NCBI GenBank assembly: GCA_026196775.1
Contig: JAPHUD010000023.1
Location: forward strand, 1-64,000
Origin: Flavobacteriales bacterium
GTDB taxonomy: Bacteria; Bacteroidota; Bacteroidia; Flavobacteriales_E; Vicingaceae
Length of the DNA: 64,000 nucleotides
Direction of reading: 5' to 3'
In this document: positions 55,292 to 63,472 of the stretch, piece after piece
How positions within the stretch are numbered: position 1 is the stretch's first letter
Layout: each line of letters starts with the position of its first letter
The notes under the pieces: model-generated
Seen by the model: only the letters and a program-made list of their open reading frames with translations
Told to the model about the DNA's origin: nothing
Databases searched by the model: none
Position numbers and translations under genes: made by a program

Positions 55292-55412
55292 TGTAATAAA
55301 AAATTAATAAGTCAATTTGACATTGTAAAAAATAAAATAGTACTGAAAATTCAGTAATGTCAATTGTTCAAGGGTTGTGCCAATTAATGGAAATCGGAAT
55401 TTTTGGCGGTTT

Positions 55413-56591
55413 TTATTTTCTGTATTCCGAAGTTTGTTGATGTATGTCAGCAAAAATAGCTTTATCTTCTTTGGTAAGTAGTATACCTCTTCTTTCCATA
55501 ACTTTTTCAGCAGTTTCAATGGCTTTTTCTAATTGGTAGGTTGTAGTTTTTCCATTTCCTCCCCAAGAAAATGATGGAATAAATTTATCTTGAAATCCAC
55601 CACCATAAATATTAGCCGAAAAACCTGCTACAGTTCCAGTATTGAACATAGTGTTTATGCCGCATTTTGTATGATCCCCCATAATTAGTCCACAAAATTG
55701 TAAGCGTGTATTTTCTAATTTCTTAGAAGTGTAGTTCCATAGTTTTACTTCACCATAGTTGTTTTTTAAGTTAGAATTATTAGTGTCGGCACCTAAATTA
55801 CACCATTCTCCTATAACAGAATTTCCCAAAAAGCCATCGTGTCCCTTATTGGAATAACCTTGAATTACAGAGTTGTTAACTTCTCCACCAACTTTAGAGT
55901 GAGGACCAATGGTAGTAGCTCCATAAATTTTTGCTCCCATTTTTAAGGTAGCATTTTCGCAAAGAGCAAAAGGACCACGAATTAAGCTGCCTTCCATAAT
56001 TTCGGCATTTTTGCCAATGTAGATGGCTCCAAAATCGCTATTTAGTATGGCTCCATTTATAGTAGCTCCATCCTCAATAAAAACCTTGTCTCCAATAATA
56101 GTGTTAGTTTTATTGGCTTTTGCTGATTTTTTGTTTTTAGTAAGTCTTTCAAAATCTTGTTCAATAGCTTCATGATTTGTTGTGAAGATATCAGTAACAG
56201 TGTTAATTGAAGTTAAATAGAAATCGGTTATATCAATTAGATTTTCAAAAGATTCGGAATTAAAAATTTCTAAGTTTGTTTTTGCTACTACAATTTCATC
56301 ATTACAAATAAGGGCTTCGTTTAATTGAAGTTCATTTTTTATAAAAGCAACAAGTTCTGATGTTGGTAAAAAACTACCATTGATAAATAAATTCTCCTTA
56401 GCAGTATTCAGTTTAAATTTTTTTGAAAGATAAGTTACTGTTAGGTAAGAAATTTTATTTTCTGGAATTGAGAGTAAGTCTATCCATTTTTCTTCAATGG
56501 TGGTGATACCAACTCTAAGTTTGGCAATAGGTTTAGCAAAAACTAAAGGAAGTAAGCTTTCTCTGTTGGTTTCAAAAAAAATGACGTTCAT
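55413..56591 (-). CDS. GlmU-like putative sugar nucleotidyltransferase (NTP_transf_4 type)
   Basis: The 392-residue protein has a degenerate N-terminal domain (MNVIFFETNRESLLPLVFAKPIAKLRVG, about 1-28 in outline) with no canonical L-x-x-G-x-G-T-R-M nucleotide motif. A left-handed beta-helix of hexapeptide repeats follows (about 145-330; KVFIEDGATINGAIL, YIGKNAEIMEGSLIRGPF, GATTIGPHSKVGGEV). It ends with a helical tail. The family is common in Bacteroidota and named after GlmU, but catalysis by the first domain is doubtful from this sequence. It may supply a sugar nucleotide for the envelope. It lies downstream of rpmE2 beyond a terminator. Confidence 0.75.
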   Translation of the reverse strand: MNVIFFETNRESLLPLVFAKPIAKLRVGITTIEEKWIDLLSIPENKISYLTVTYLSKKFKLNTAKENLFINGSFLPTSELVAFIKNELQLNEALICNDEIVVAKTNLEIFNSESFENLIDITDFYLTSINTVTDIFTTNHEAIEQDFERLTKNKKSAKANKTNTIIGDKVFIEDGATINGAILNSDFGAIYIGKNAEIMEGSLIRGPFALCENATLKMGAKIYGATTIGPHSKVGGEVNNSVIQGYSNKGHDGFLGNSVIGEWCNLGADTNNSNLKNNYGEVKLWNYTSKKLENTRLQFCGLIMGDHTKCGINTMFNTGTVAGFSANIYGGGFQDKFIPSFSWGGNGKTTTYQLEKAIETAEKVMERRGILLTKEDKAIFADIHQQTSEYRK

Positions 56592-56619
56592 CTGTAGTGT
56601 TGTTTTGTTTTCGAAAGTA

Positions 56620-56656
56620 CAAAAAAAAAGTCCTTCCGCAATAACGAAAGGACTTA
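56620..56656 (-). terminator. Terminator after rpmE2
   Basis: On the minus strand AAGTCCTTTCG pairs with CGGAAGGACTT (one T-G pair; 56628-56655) around a six-base loop and is followed by a run of nine T. It lies 19 bases after the rpmE2 stop. Confidence 0.85.
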
Positions 56657-56674
56657 AAATCTGTTAAGATTAAT

Positions 56675-56929
56675 TTATTTAGAATGCTTTCCGTATCTGT
56701 TTTTAAATTTGTCAATACGTCCTGCAGTATCCACCAATTGGATTTTTCCTGTGTAAAATGGGTGAGATTTATGAGAAATCTCTAATTTAACCAAAGGATA
56801 TTCATTACCATCTTCCCAAACAATAGTTTCTTTTGTATTAGTAGCAGATCTACTTAAAAAAGAGTATTCATTAGACATATCTTTAAATACTACTAATCTG
56901 TAATTTTCTGGATGTATTTCTTTTTTCAT
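56675..56929 (-). CDS. rpmE2: Ribosomal protein L31, type B
   Basis: The 84-residue protein is the zinc-free type B form of L31: it starts [20 protein letters not shown], has [18 protein letters not shown] (about 24-41), and [24 protein letters not shown] in outline (about 52-75), with no zinc-binding cysteines. It is part of the large ribosomal subunit. It has its own -7 box and terminator and is therefore a single-gene unit. Confidence 0.96.
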   Translation of the reverse strand: MKKEIHPENYRLVVFKDMSNEYSFLSRSATNTKETIVWEDGNEYPLVKLEISHKSHPFYTGKIQLVDTAGRIDKFKNRYGKHSK

Positions 56930-56967
56930 TTTTCTTAAATTTAAATCTTGTATTTTTTAAGGGGACG

Positions 56968-56975
56968 CAAATTTA
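56968..56975 (-). promoter_or_regulatory. -7 box of rpmE2
   Basis: TAAATTTG on the minus strand matches TAnnTTTG and lies 39 bases upstream of the start. The region further upstream is AT-rich without a clear TTG. Confidence 0.5.
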
Positions 56976-57014
56976 GTAATATTTTTTTAATATGTATAAT
57001 ATTTATTTGAAACT

Positions 57015-60000
57015 TTAAAAGAAATCAAAATATGAGTTGGAGCTATCTTCTTCTCTTGCTCTTTTGTGTCCTATTATTTCAATAGATTTTACTTTTTCTT
57101 TTATAAAATCATCTATGTCTTTGTCTTTGGCAATTTTGTTATTTTTTTCTTTTACTAAATCTTCTTCGTGAATTAAGTTATTTTGGTTTTGATGAATACC
57201 GATATAATCTAAGCTCCAATTATCATCTTTTGGTTTTTTGCTCTTGAAAAAATATACATGACTCACTTTGTTTTGAATGGTAATCTCTTTTGCAGTTATA
57301 AATTCTAAGGTGTCTTTACTAAAATTAAAACTACTAGAGTATAACATAGACTTTGCTATATTTTGCTTTAAATTTTCATCTTCAGGAAATAATTCTAGAC
57401 GATTAATTTTGGCTAATTCTTGGTATAAATAAGAATAATTAATTACATCGTTAGCGAGATAACTCCATACAGACTTGTTTACAGCAATGTTGTTGGTAAT
57501 CATGTTACAATAAACATCGGTTAATAATTTATAATCTTGAACAGAAAGTAGTTTGTTGAAGTAGGGTTTAACTTCTTTTTTGTCGTAAAAAGGTAGTAAA
57601 AGTTTGGTGTATGTAATTAAAAAGTCATTGCCTTTATTTTTATAACTTGAATAGTAATAGGTTTTGTCTTTTTCCTTAGCCCCTTCGGATTGCTCGTAGC
57701 TTATCTGGCTTTTAAGTTCTATCTTAGCTTCTCTTACAATTTGTTTGTAAAACTTAGCATATTGTTTTGGTTTTATGTAGTTACTATCAATTAGTTGAGC
57801 CAGCAATTCGTAAATGGGTTTTTTATAATCTGCAACAAAAGTAAAGTCTAACACTCTAGGAAAAATTGTACTAGCAAGTTCTAAGCTGTCTTCAAATGCT
57901 CTGAATAGATATTTAATATCATCTTTATTACTTCCCAACGGAATATCATAATCTAACAATTTAACAAACTTATTTAAAGCTTCTTTGTCTTTCTGACGGA
58001 TAAATGCCCTTAGAATTGCAATTTGATACATGGCAGTATCTTCTACTGTTGGGTATAAGTTTTCTAAAAAAGGAACAATTCTGTCATCTTCAATTCTACC
58101 TAAATCCATAATAAGTTGCTCTTTAGCTGCAATGTAGTCACTTCCGAATGGATAGTTGCTTATGGTTTGTATTAATTGGTCAACATATTTACCATCATCT
58201 TTAGTAAATATTACTCTTTTTTTGGCTGACTCTAAGGCTCTTTCTTTTTCAATACTATCGTTTCCATTTATGGCATTAAAAAACATTTCAGATTTATCAG
58301 CCAAAACAGAACTTCCAATCAAAGTATCAAAAGGTATAAATGTTTCATAAAATTGAGAAATGAATTTACTAGGTTTGCTGATGGTGTCTCCAGTAGTTTT
58401 TAATACATAAATAGAAGCGTGTTTAACAATAATTTTAGCAATTATGGTTCTAGTACTATTGGTATCGCTAAAAATGATATTTAATGAATGTACATCACCT
58501 TTCTTTGTTGAAGAAGAGTCTAATATTACTAAGTGATTAGTGTTTTTAATGTACTTGATTTCACTACTCCAAAGAGAATCTATGTTTTTATATTGTTTAT
58601 ATTGATGTTCTTTAATAAATTCTAAATCAATACGTTCAAAGTTCTCTGAGTAGAAAGAACGGTTTTTAATTTTATACTCATAGGAGTTGTCTTTAGTCTT
58701 CTTTTTTGCTGCTTTTTTATCGCTAGCAATATCATAAACTTGTTCGTAATCATCTGGTAATAGATGATTAGATGTAACGGTAAAAAACATAGAGGAGTCT
58801 GATTTTTCTTTAAACTCAAAAGTATAAGAAAAGTCTTTTAGGGTGAAAGATTCAAAAAATGGGTTGGTATTTTTTTGTGTAGGAGAAACATTAGCTAATA
58901 AGTAGTAATAAGCTCCTTTAATTACAATTTTCAGGGAGATATATCCACTACTGTCTGGAAGAGTAGAATAGGCTATTAGTTCAGGATATTGACTTTTTAA
59001 GTTGATGTTTTTAGAGGAAGAATCAATTTTTAATTCTTTTAAAAACATGTCAGCAATTCTATTTAATTCAAAACTATCTTGTTCAATAAATTTAGTATCA
59101 AATAAAGAGGCTCTTTTTAAGTAATAATAATTATTGTCATTGGCATCATAAGCTTCCAATTCAGTATGGTCGTACAAGGAAGACATTTTAGTATTGTTTT
59201 TAAAATGGTAATAATTAGGCACTTTTACTTCAAAATCAGACTTTAAAGGTTGTACTTTTTTCCAATCTTTAGCTATTGGAGTTAAAGTAATGGTGTTAAA
59301 AAAATTGTCGCTTTCGTTTTTCACAAACTCATCTTTCCCACCCATTTTAAAAATTAAAATATTTAATGGGGTAAAAATAAATTGGTATCGTTGGTAATTT
59401 CCTGATTTAGTTTTGTTTAACACGTTTAAACCTTTAAAGCCATTTTTTTCAAATTCTTTTTTAGAAATTATTTTTCCTGGTACATTTTCAAAAAGTAAAC
59501 TATCTATTTTTGCTTGGTAATCCCCATTATTATAACTTTTAAAATAGTGGTAAGTACTAATTTGATTGACTAAAAAGAAACTTCCATTAGTAAGTTCTGG
59601 AGAGAAAAATAACCTTTGGTAAGTAAAAGAAGGTGTCTCGTACATTTTTCCAGGCACTTTTAGTGAGAAAAAATCTGATTGAAAATGGGTGTTATAAGGC
59701 AATAACCTTTTCTTTTTATGATTTTCTTCAATCTGACTTTTAGATTTTTTTGAAATGGTAACAGGCAAAGCTTCTACGGTATACCCCTTGGCTCTTAATA
59801 AAGCAATTACACCATTCTTTTTAGGTAAGTGAGCAGCGCCAATACCACTAAAAAGACTGATGTTTTGTTTGATAATAGAATCGATTTGGTTTGCCATTAT
59901 AATATTTCGTTCATACAACATATATTTTAAATAGTTGTCTGAAGAAAGTGCAGCTTGTAAAGAGTCTATCATATCTAAATCCTGACTTCTGTAAGCGTCC

Positions 60001-60626
60001 ATTAAAATTTCGAAAGCAGATTTATCTTTGGTAAGTTTTTTTACCCATTCAGGGGTTTCTTTGTTTTCCATATCTGGAATGCTAGCTAACTTAACCAATT
60101 TGGAGTTATGTTTAAAATCTTCTAAACTGTAAATAGGTTTATTGTTTTTGCTAGCTACTTGATAGATAAACATATCTAAAAATGTTTCTTCTTCAAAATC
60201 TGAATTAGCTTTGTTTTCTCTATATAATAACCAGTTAGCCATGTAATGATCGGTAGAGATTTCATTTCCTAACACATTATTATCTACTTTTTTAAGTTTA
60301 AAAGCTTCTTGATAAAAACCATTGTAGGTTTGGTTGTTTATAGCATAACTCCCTAAATAATCACTTCCATATTCAGAATCTAAAATTTCATCGAGCCACA
60401 TAATGGGGTTTGATTCTAATGCAATAGCATCAGCTTCATTTATAGCATCGAAAAATTCCTCGCCCAGATGGAATGCAATTCTGCCACTAACGTGCATATT
60501 TCCGTACAAATATGAGTTTTTTTCTAATCCATTTCCTGATATTTTCCAAAGCAGCCCTTGGTATTTTTCTTGGCTATAAACCGATGTTATGGTGAAAATA
60601 GAGATTAGAATAGATAGTAATTTCAT
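57015..60626 (-). CDS. Very large TraB/GumN-family protein with long unassigned C-terminal region
   Basis: The 1203-residue protein has a signal peptide (about 1-18). A TraB/GumN domain fills about 24-290: LWKISGNGLEKNSYLYGNMHVSGR in outline with the G-N-M-H metal motif, DAIALESNP, and the late GIGAAHLPKKNGVIALLRAKGYTVE in outline with the second G-x-x-H. Such domains are related to TIKI metalloproteases. The following 900 residues have no domain I can name: two similar beta-rich segments (about 310-650), then helical repeats resembling HEAT or armadillo folds (about 780-1000). Ordinary GumN proteins are near 300 residues. The protein is exported. It stands between rpmE2 and a DinB-like gene and shows no operon partner. 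Confidence 0.75.
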   Translation of the reverse strand: MKLLSILISIFTITSVYSQEKYQGLLWKISGNGLEKNSYLYGNMHVSGRIAFHLGEEFFDAINEADAIALESNPIMWLDEILDSEYGSDYLGSYAINNQTYNGFYQEAFKLKKVDNNVLGNEISTDHYMANWLLYRENKANSDFEEETFLDMFIYQVASKNNKPIYSLEDFKHNSKLVKLASIPDMENKETPEWVKKLTKDKSAFEILMDAYRSQDLDMIDSLQAALSSDNYLKYMLYERNIIMANQIDSIIKQNISLFSGIGAAHLPKKNGVIALLRAKGYTVEALPVTISKKSKSQIEENHKKKRLLPYNTHFQSDFFSLKVPGKMYETPSFTYQRLFFSPELTNGSFFLVNQISTYHYFKSYNNGDYQAKIDSLLFENVPGKIISKKEFEKNGFKGLNVLNKTKSGNYQRYQFIFTPLNILIFKMGGKDEFVKNESDNFFNTITLTPIAKDWKKVQPLKSDFEVKVPNYYHFKNNTKMSSLYDHTELEAYDANDNNYYYLKRASLFDTKFIEQDSFELNRIADMFLKELKIDSSSKNINLKSQYPELIAYSTLPDSSGYISLKIVIKGAYYYLLANVSPTQKNTNPFFESFTLKDFSYTFEFKEKSDSSMFFTVTSNHLLPDDYEQVYDIASDKKAAKKKTKDNSYEYKIKNRSFYSENFERIDLEFIKEHQYKQYKNIDSLWSSEIKYIKNTNHLVILDSSSTKKGDVHSLNIIFSDTNSTRTIIAKIIVKHASIYVLKTTGDTISKPSKFISQFYETFIPFDTLIGSSVLADKSEMFFNAINGNDSIEKERALESAKKRVIFTKDDGKYVDQLIQTISNYPFGSDYIAAKEQLIMDLGRIEDDRIVPFLENLYPTVEDTAMYQIAILRAFIRQKDKEALNKFVKLLDYDIPLGSNKDDIKYLFRAFEDSLELASTIFPRVLDFTFVADYKKPIYELLAQLIDSNYIKPKQYAKFYKQIVREAKIELKSQISYEQSEGAKEKDKTYYYSSYKNKGNDFLITYTKLLLPFYDKKEVKPYFNKLLSVQDYKLLTDVYCNMITNNIAVNKSVWSYLANDVINYSYLYQELAKINRLELFPEDENLKQNIAKSMLYSSSFNFSKDTLEFITAKEITIQNKVSHVYFFKSKKPKDDNWSLDYIGIHQNQNNLIHEEDLVKEKNNKIAKDKDIDDFIKEKVKSIEIIGHKRAREEDSSNSYFDFF

Positions 60627-60678
60627 ATGTATATTTTAAGTGTTGTTAAGTTATAAACTGAACAATTGATTTTTTATT

Positions 60679-61176
60679 TTAAATGGTTTTTACATTAAAT
60701 AATTTACATAACCAGCTTAAATGACCTGCATGAGCACATTCGTGGCGAACAGCATGTTTAATAATTGCTCTTACGCTATCTTCACCACCAAAATCAATTC
60801 CATTAGCAGTTGGCTTAGACAAGTCTTCATCTGTTAGTTTGCTAATATGATTTATAGCGGTTTGATGTACCTCTTTAAAATATTTCAAGATCTCTTCAAA
60901 AGGAGGAGCGTCTTCTTTTTTAGGAGGAATAGAGCCTAAACCGTATTGTCTTGCCCATGGAATTTTAACATGTTCGCCTCCGGTACAAACCAAAAGTAAC
61001 CAATTTTCTGAAATAGTAATATGAGCAATTAACCAACTAATACTATTAAATTGTTTGCCATCAATTTCAAAAATTTTATGTTCGTCTTTGCCTTTTAATT
61101 TAGAGAGGTAAAACTTGGTTAAATCTCTCGATAATTCAAGCATTTCAACTAGTGTTTGTGTTTCTGATTTTGGCAT
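60679..61176 (-). CDS. DinB-family four-helix protein
   Basis: The 165-residue protein is a DinB/YfiT-like four-helix bundle: LVEMLELSRDLTKFYLSKL at the start, ISWLIAHITISENWLL with a metal-type His (about 47-62), and HAVRHECAHAGHLSWL (about 140-155) with further His residues for the metal site. It may be a metal-dependent thiol transferase or a bacillithiol-like enzyme; the substrate is unknown. A hairpin separates it from the upstream cyclophilin gene. Confidence 0.8.
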   Translation of the reverse strand: MPKSETQTLVEMLELSRDLTKFYLSKLKGKDEHKIFEIDGKQFNSISWLIAHITISENWLLLVCTGGEHVKIPWARQYGLGSIPPKKEDAPPFEEILKYFKEVHQTAINHISKLTDEDLSKPTANGIDFGGEDSVRAIIKHAVRHECAHAGHLSWLCKLFNVKTI

Positions 61177-61191
61177 ACTATATTTTTTTAA

Positions 61192-61230
61192 TTAAGAAGC
61201 GAAGCCTTTTGGAGGCTCCGCTTCTTTAAT
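61192..61230. terminator. Hairpin between cyclophilin and DinB-like genes
   Basis: AAGAAGCGAAGCCT pairs with AGGCTCCGCTTCTT (one mismatch) around a short loop. The T-run on the minus strand is poor, so it may be a terminator or only an RNA-stabilising hairpin. Confidence 0.5.
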
Positions 61231-61257
61231 GAATGTATAAAAATAATGAAAATAAAA

Positions 61258-61686
61258 TTACATTACTTCTATTTTTAAAATTTTATCTCCTTGTCTAATA
61301 TCGTCAACAATGTCAACACCTTCTACCACTTTACCGAAGCAAGTATGATTTCTGTCTAAATGAGCGGTATTGTTTCTACTGTGACAAATAAAAAATTGAG
61401 AGCCACCTGTGTTTCTTCCGGCATGAGCCATAGATAAAACACCTCTATCGTGATATTGGTTTTCACCATCTAATTCACAATCGATAGAATAGCCTGGACC
61501 ACCAGCACCTGTTCCGTCAGGGCATCCACCTTGAATCACAAAATCAGGAATTACTCTGTGAAATGTCAATCCATCATAAAATCCTTTTTTTGCTAAGGTA
61601 GTAAAGTTTTCTACTGTTTTAGGAGCATCTTTTTCGTAAAAATCTACCGTCATGTCTCCTTTTTCTGTTTTGATAATTGCTTTCAT
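61258..61686 (-). CDS. Cyclophilin-type peptidyl-prolyl isomerase
   Basis: The 142-residue enzyme speeds proline isomerisation during protein folding. The catalytic region [18 protein letters not shown] (about 42-59), with the Arg, Phe and Gln of the active site, GGSQFFICH (about 94-102) and the [20 protein letters not shown] in outline (about 108-128) are all present. No signal peptide is seen, so it is cytoplasmic. A C-terminal ending on KILKIEVM is usual. Confidence 0.93.
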   Translation of the reverse strand: MKAIIKTEKGDMTVDFYEKDAPKTVENFTTLAKKGFYDGLTFHRVIPDFVIQGGCPDGTGAGGPGYSIDCELDGENQYHDRGVLSMAHAGRNTGGSQFFICHSRNNTAHLDRNHTCFGKVVEGVDIVDDIRQGDKILKIEVM

Positions 61687-61796
61687 GCTTAAGTTAGTTT
61701 ATGAGTTTATAAGTTTAGTTTGAAGTTAATTGTTATTTGTTAAAAGTTAATGGTTAGTAGTTCACAGTTGTCGGTTATTCGGTATCCACACATTAA

Positions 61797-62723
61797 TCAA
61801 TCCACCCTTCCTGCTAACAAATAAAGCACAGCCATCCGTATAGCCACACCGTTTTCTACCTGATTTAAAATAATGGATTGATTGCTGTCTGCTACATCAG
61901 AAGTTATCTCAACACCTCTGTTAATTGGTCCCGGGTGCATGATGGTTATTTTTTTTGAAAGCGAATCTAACAATTCTTTATTTAAACCATATTGTTGCGT
62001 GTATTCTCTTATAGATGGGAAGAATTTGGTGTCTTGTCTTTCTAGCTGTATTCTAAGCATCATAGCAATATCGCACCATTCTAAGGCTTCTTTTAAGTTG
62101 GAAATAACCTCTACACCAAGTGAGTTAATGTATTTTGGAATTAGTGTAAGTGGTCCGCAAACTTTTACATTAGCTCCCATTTTTTGTAAGCAAAAGATGT
62201 TAGATAATGCCACTCTGGAGTGGGTAATATCTCCAACTATTATAATGTTTTTACCTGTTAAATCTTTGTATTTCTCTCTCATGGAATATCCATCAAGCAG
62301 TGCCTGTGTAGGATGTTCGTGAGCACCATCACCTGCATTTATAATTTTTGCATCTACATGTTGAGATAGAAAATAAGCTGCTCCCGGATTAGGATGCCTC
62401 ATTACTACCATGTCCACTTTCATAGAGAGGATGTTGTTTACAGTATCTATTAAAGTTTCTCCTTTTGTAACAGACGAACTCGATGATGCAAAGTTGATAA
62501 CATCTGCAGAAAGTCTTTTTTCAGCTAGTTCAAAAGAAAGCTTGGTTCTAGTAGAGTTCTCGAAAAATAAATTAGCAATGGTAATGTCTCTTAAAGAAGG
62601 AACTTTTTTTATCGGACGATTAATTACTTGTTTAAAATGATCGGCAGTTTCAAAAATTAGGTTAACATCTTCTTTCTGAAGGTATTTTATTCCTAATAAA
62701 TGTTTGGTGCTTAGCTTACTCAT
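61797..62723 (-). CDS. pyrB: Aspartate carbamoyltransferase catalytic subunit
   Basis: The 308-residue enzyme joins carbamoyl phosphate to aspartate in pyrimidine synthesis. The carbamoyl-phosphate motif FENSTRTKLSFELAEKRL (about 53-70), VVMRHPNPGAAYFLS (about 106-120), HPTQALLDGYSMRE with the H-P-T-Q motif (about 137-150) and the aspartate loop HPGPINRGVEI (about 261-271) are present. It starts 71 bases after pyrR on the same strand; the gap holds a tandem 14-base repeat. No pyrI gene is beside it. Confidence 0.96.
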   Translation of the reverse strand: MSKLSTKHLLGIKYLQKEDVNLIFETADHFKQVINRPIKKVPSLRDITIANLFFENSTRTKLSFELAEKRLSADVINFASSSSSVTKGETLIDTVNNILSMKVDMVVMRHPNPGAAYFLSQHVDAKIINAGDGAHEHPTQALLDGYSMREKYKDLTGKNIIIVGDITHSRVALSNIFCLQKMGANVKVCGPLTLIPKYINSLGVEVISNLKEALEWCDIAMMLRIQLERQDTKFFPSIREYTQQYGLNKELLDSLSKKITIMHPGPINRGVEITSDVADSNQSIILNQVENGVAIRMAVLYLLAGRVD

Positions 62724-62730
62724 TTTAATA

Positions 62731-62758
62731 GTTAATGGTTATTTGTTAATGGTTATTT
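62731..62758 (+). repeat. Tandem 14-base repeat in the pyrR-pyrB gap
   Basis: GTTAATGGTTATTT occurs twice back to back (62731-62744 and 62745-62758) and is followed by a TC-rich stretch with repeated AATCTCAAATCTCAAAT words. It includes the 12-base word GTTATTTGTTAA that also occurs at 61732-61743 and, inverted, at 14732-14743. Confidence 0.7.
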
Positions 62759-62794
62759 TAATCTCAAATCTCAAATTTCTAATCTCCAATCACT

Positions 62795-63343
62795 TTATTC
62801 CGGTGTATATAAAATTACTTTATCTTCTTTATCAATATTTTTCCAGTTTACTTTAACTCTTTCTGAAACGATTGAATGTACATTTTTCCCGATATAATCT
62901 GCTTGTATAGGCAAATCTCTTTTATATCTTCGGTTTATTAAGACCAGTAACTCAACCGTTTTTGGTCTACCAAAAGCCAACATAGCGTCTAGCCCTGAGC
63001 GTATGGTTCTGCCGGTAAAAAGTACATCATCTATCAGAATAACTTTTTTGTCTTCAATTATAAAATTAATTTCGGTTTTGTTCGGAATAATAGGGGTGTC
63101 TTGTCTTCTAAAATCATCTCTATAGAAAGTAACATCGAGCGAACCGAGTTTAATATCAAGTTGAGTATCAATTTTTATTAACTCTTGATGAATTCTTTCT
63201 GCTAAAAAATAACCTCTGGGTTGAAGCCCTATAATAACAGTGTCTTTAAAGTCACCATAATTTTCAATAAGCTGGTGAGATAATCTTTTGATTGTTAGTT
63301 CAAATTGTTTAGGGTCTAATATGATTCTATCCGAACTCTGCAT
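62795..63343 (-). CDS. pyrR: PyrR: pyr operon regulator / uracil phosphoribosyltransferase
   Basis: The 182-residue protein is a PRTase-fold member: VIIGLQPRGYFLAERIHQEL (about 37-56), DVTFYRDDFRRQDTPII (about 69-85) and the PRPP motif VILIDDVLFTGRTIRSGLDA (about 100-119), then GRPKTVELLVLINRRYKRDLPI. In Bacillus PyrR binds pyr mRNA and also has some UPRTase activity. It stands directly upstream of pyrB, as the first gene of a two-gene unit. The ATG lies eight bases after a TATATTTG box. Confidence 0.94.
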   Translation of the reverse strand: MQSSDRIILDPKQFELTIKRLSHQLIENYGDFKDTVIIGLQPRGYFLAERIHQELIKIDTQLDIKLGSLDVTFYRDDFRRQDTPIIPNKTEINFIIEDKKVILIDDVLFTGRTIRSGLDAMLAFGRPKTVELLVLINRRYKRDLPIQADYIGKNVHSIVSERVKVNWKNIDKEDKVILYTPE

Positions 63344-63350
63344 GTATTTG

Positions 63351-63384
63351 CAAATATAGCTACTAAAGTTGTTTGTAGTTGCAA
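63351..63384 (-). promoter_or_regulatory. Promoter of pyrR-pyrB with very short leader
   Basis: On the minus strand TTG (63382-63384) and TATATTTG (63351-63358) are 23 bases apart. The box ends seven bases before the pyrR ATG, so the leader would be only a few bases. There is no room for a PyrR-controlled attenuator upstream of pyrR. Confidence 0.6.
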
Positions 63385-63410
63385 TTTATGTTGTATTTTT
63401 TTGATTTATT

Positions 63411-63450
63411 CAAAAAAAAACTGCCTTGACATTCATCAAGGCAGTTTTTG
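63411..63450 (-). terminator. Terminator after rpsA
   Basis: A perfect 9-bp stem CTGCCTTGA / TCAAGGCAG (63421-63429 and 63436-63444) with a six-base loop is flanked by an A-run on the plus strand (T-run on the minus). It lies about 30 bases after the rpsA stop. Confidence 0.88.
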
Positions 63451-63472
63451 CTATTGTTTTAAAAAAGAAAAA

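Noticed and set aside
55304-55519. Small minus-strand frame at the 3' end of the GlmU-like gene
   Set aside because: It overlaps the GlmU-like coding region in another frame and runs into AT-rich gap DNA; no support.
62724-63350. PyrR-controlled attenuator
   Set aside because: No terminator/anti-terminator hairpin pair is visible before pyrR or in the 71-base gap before pyrB.
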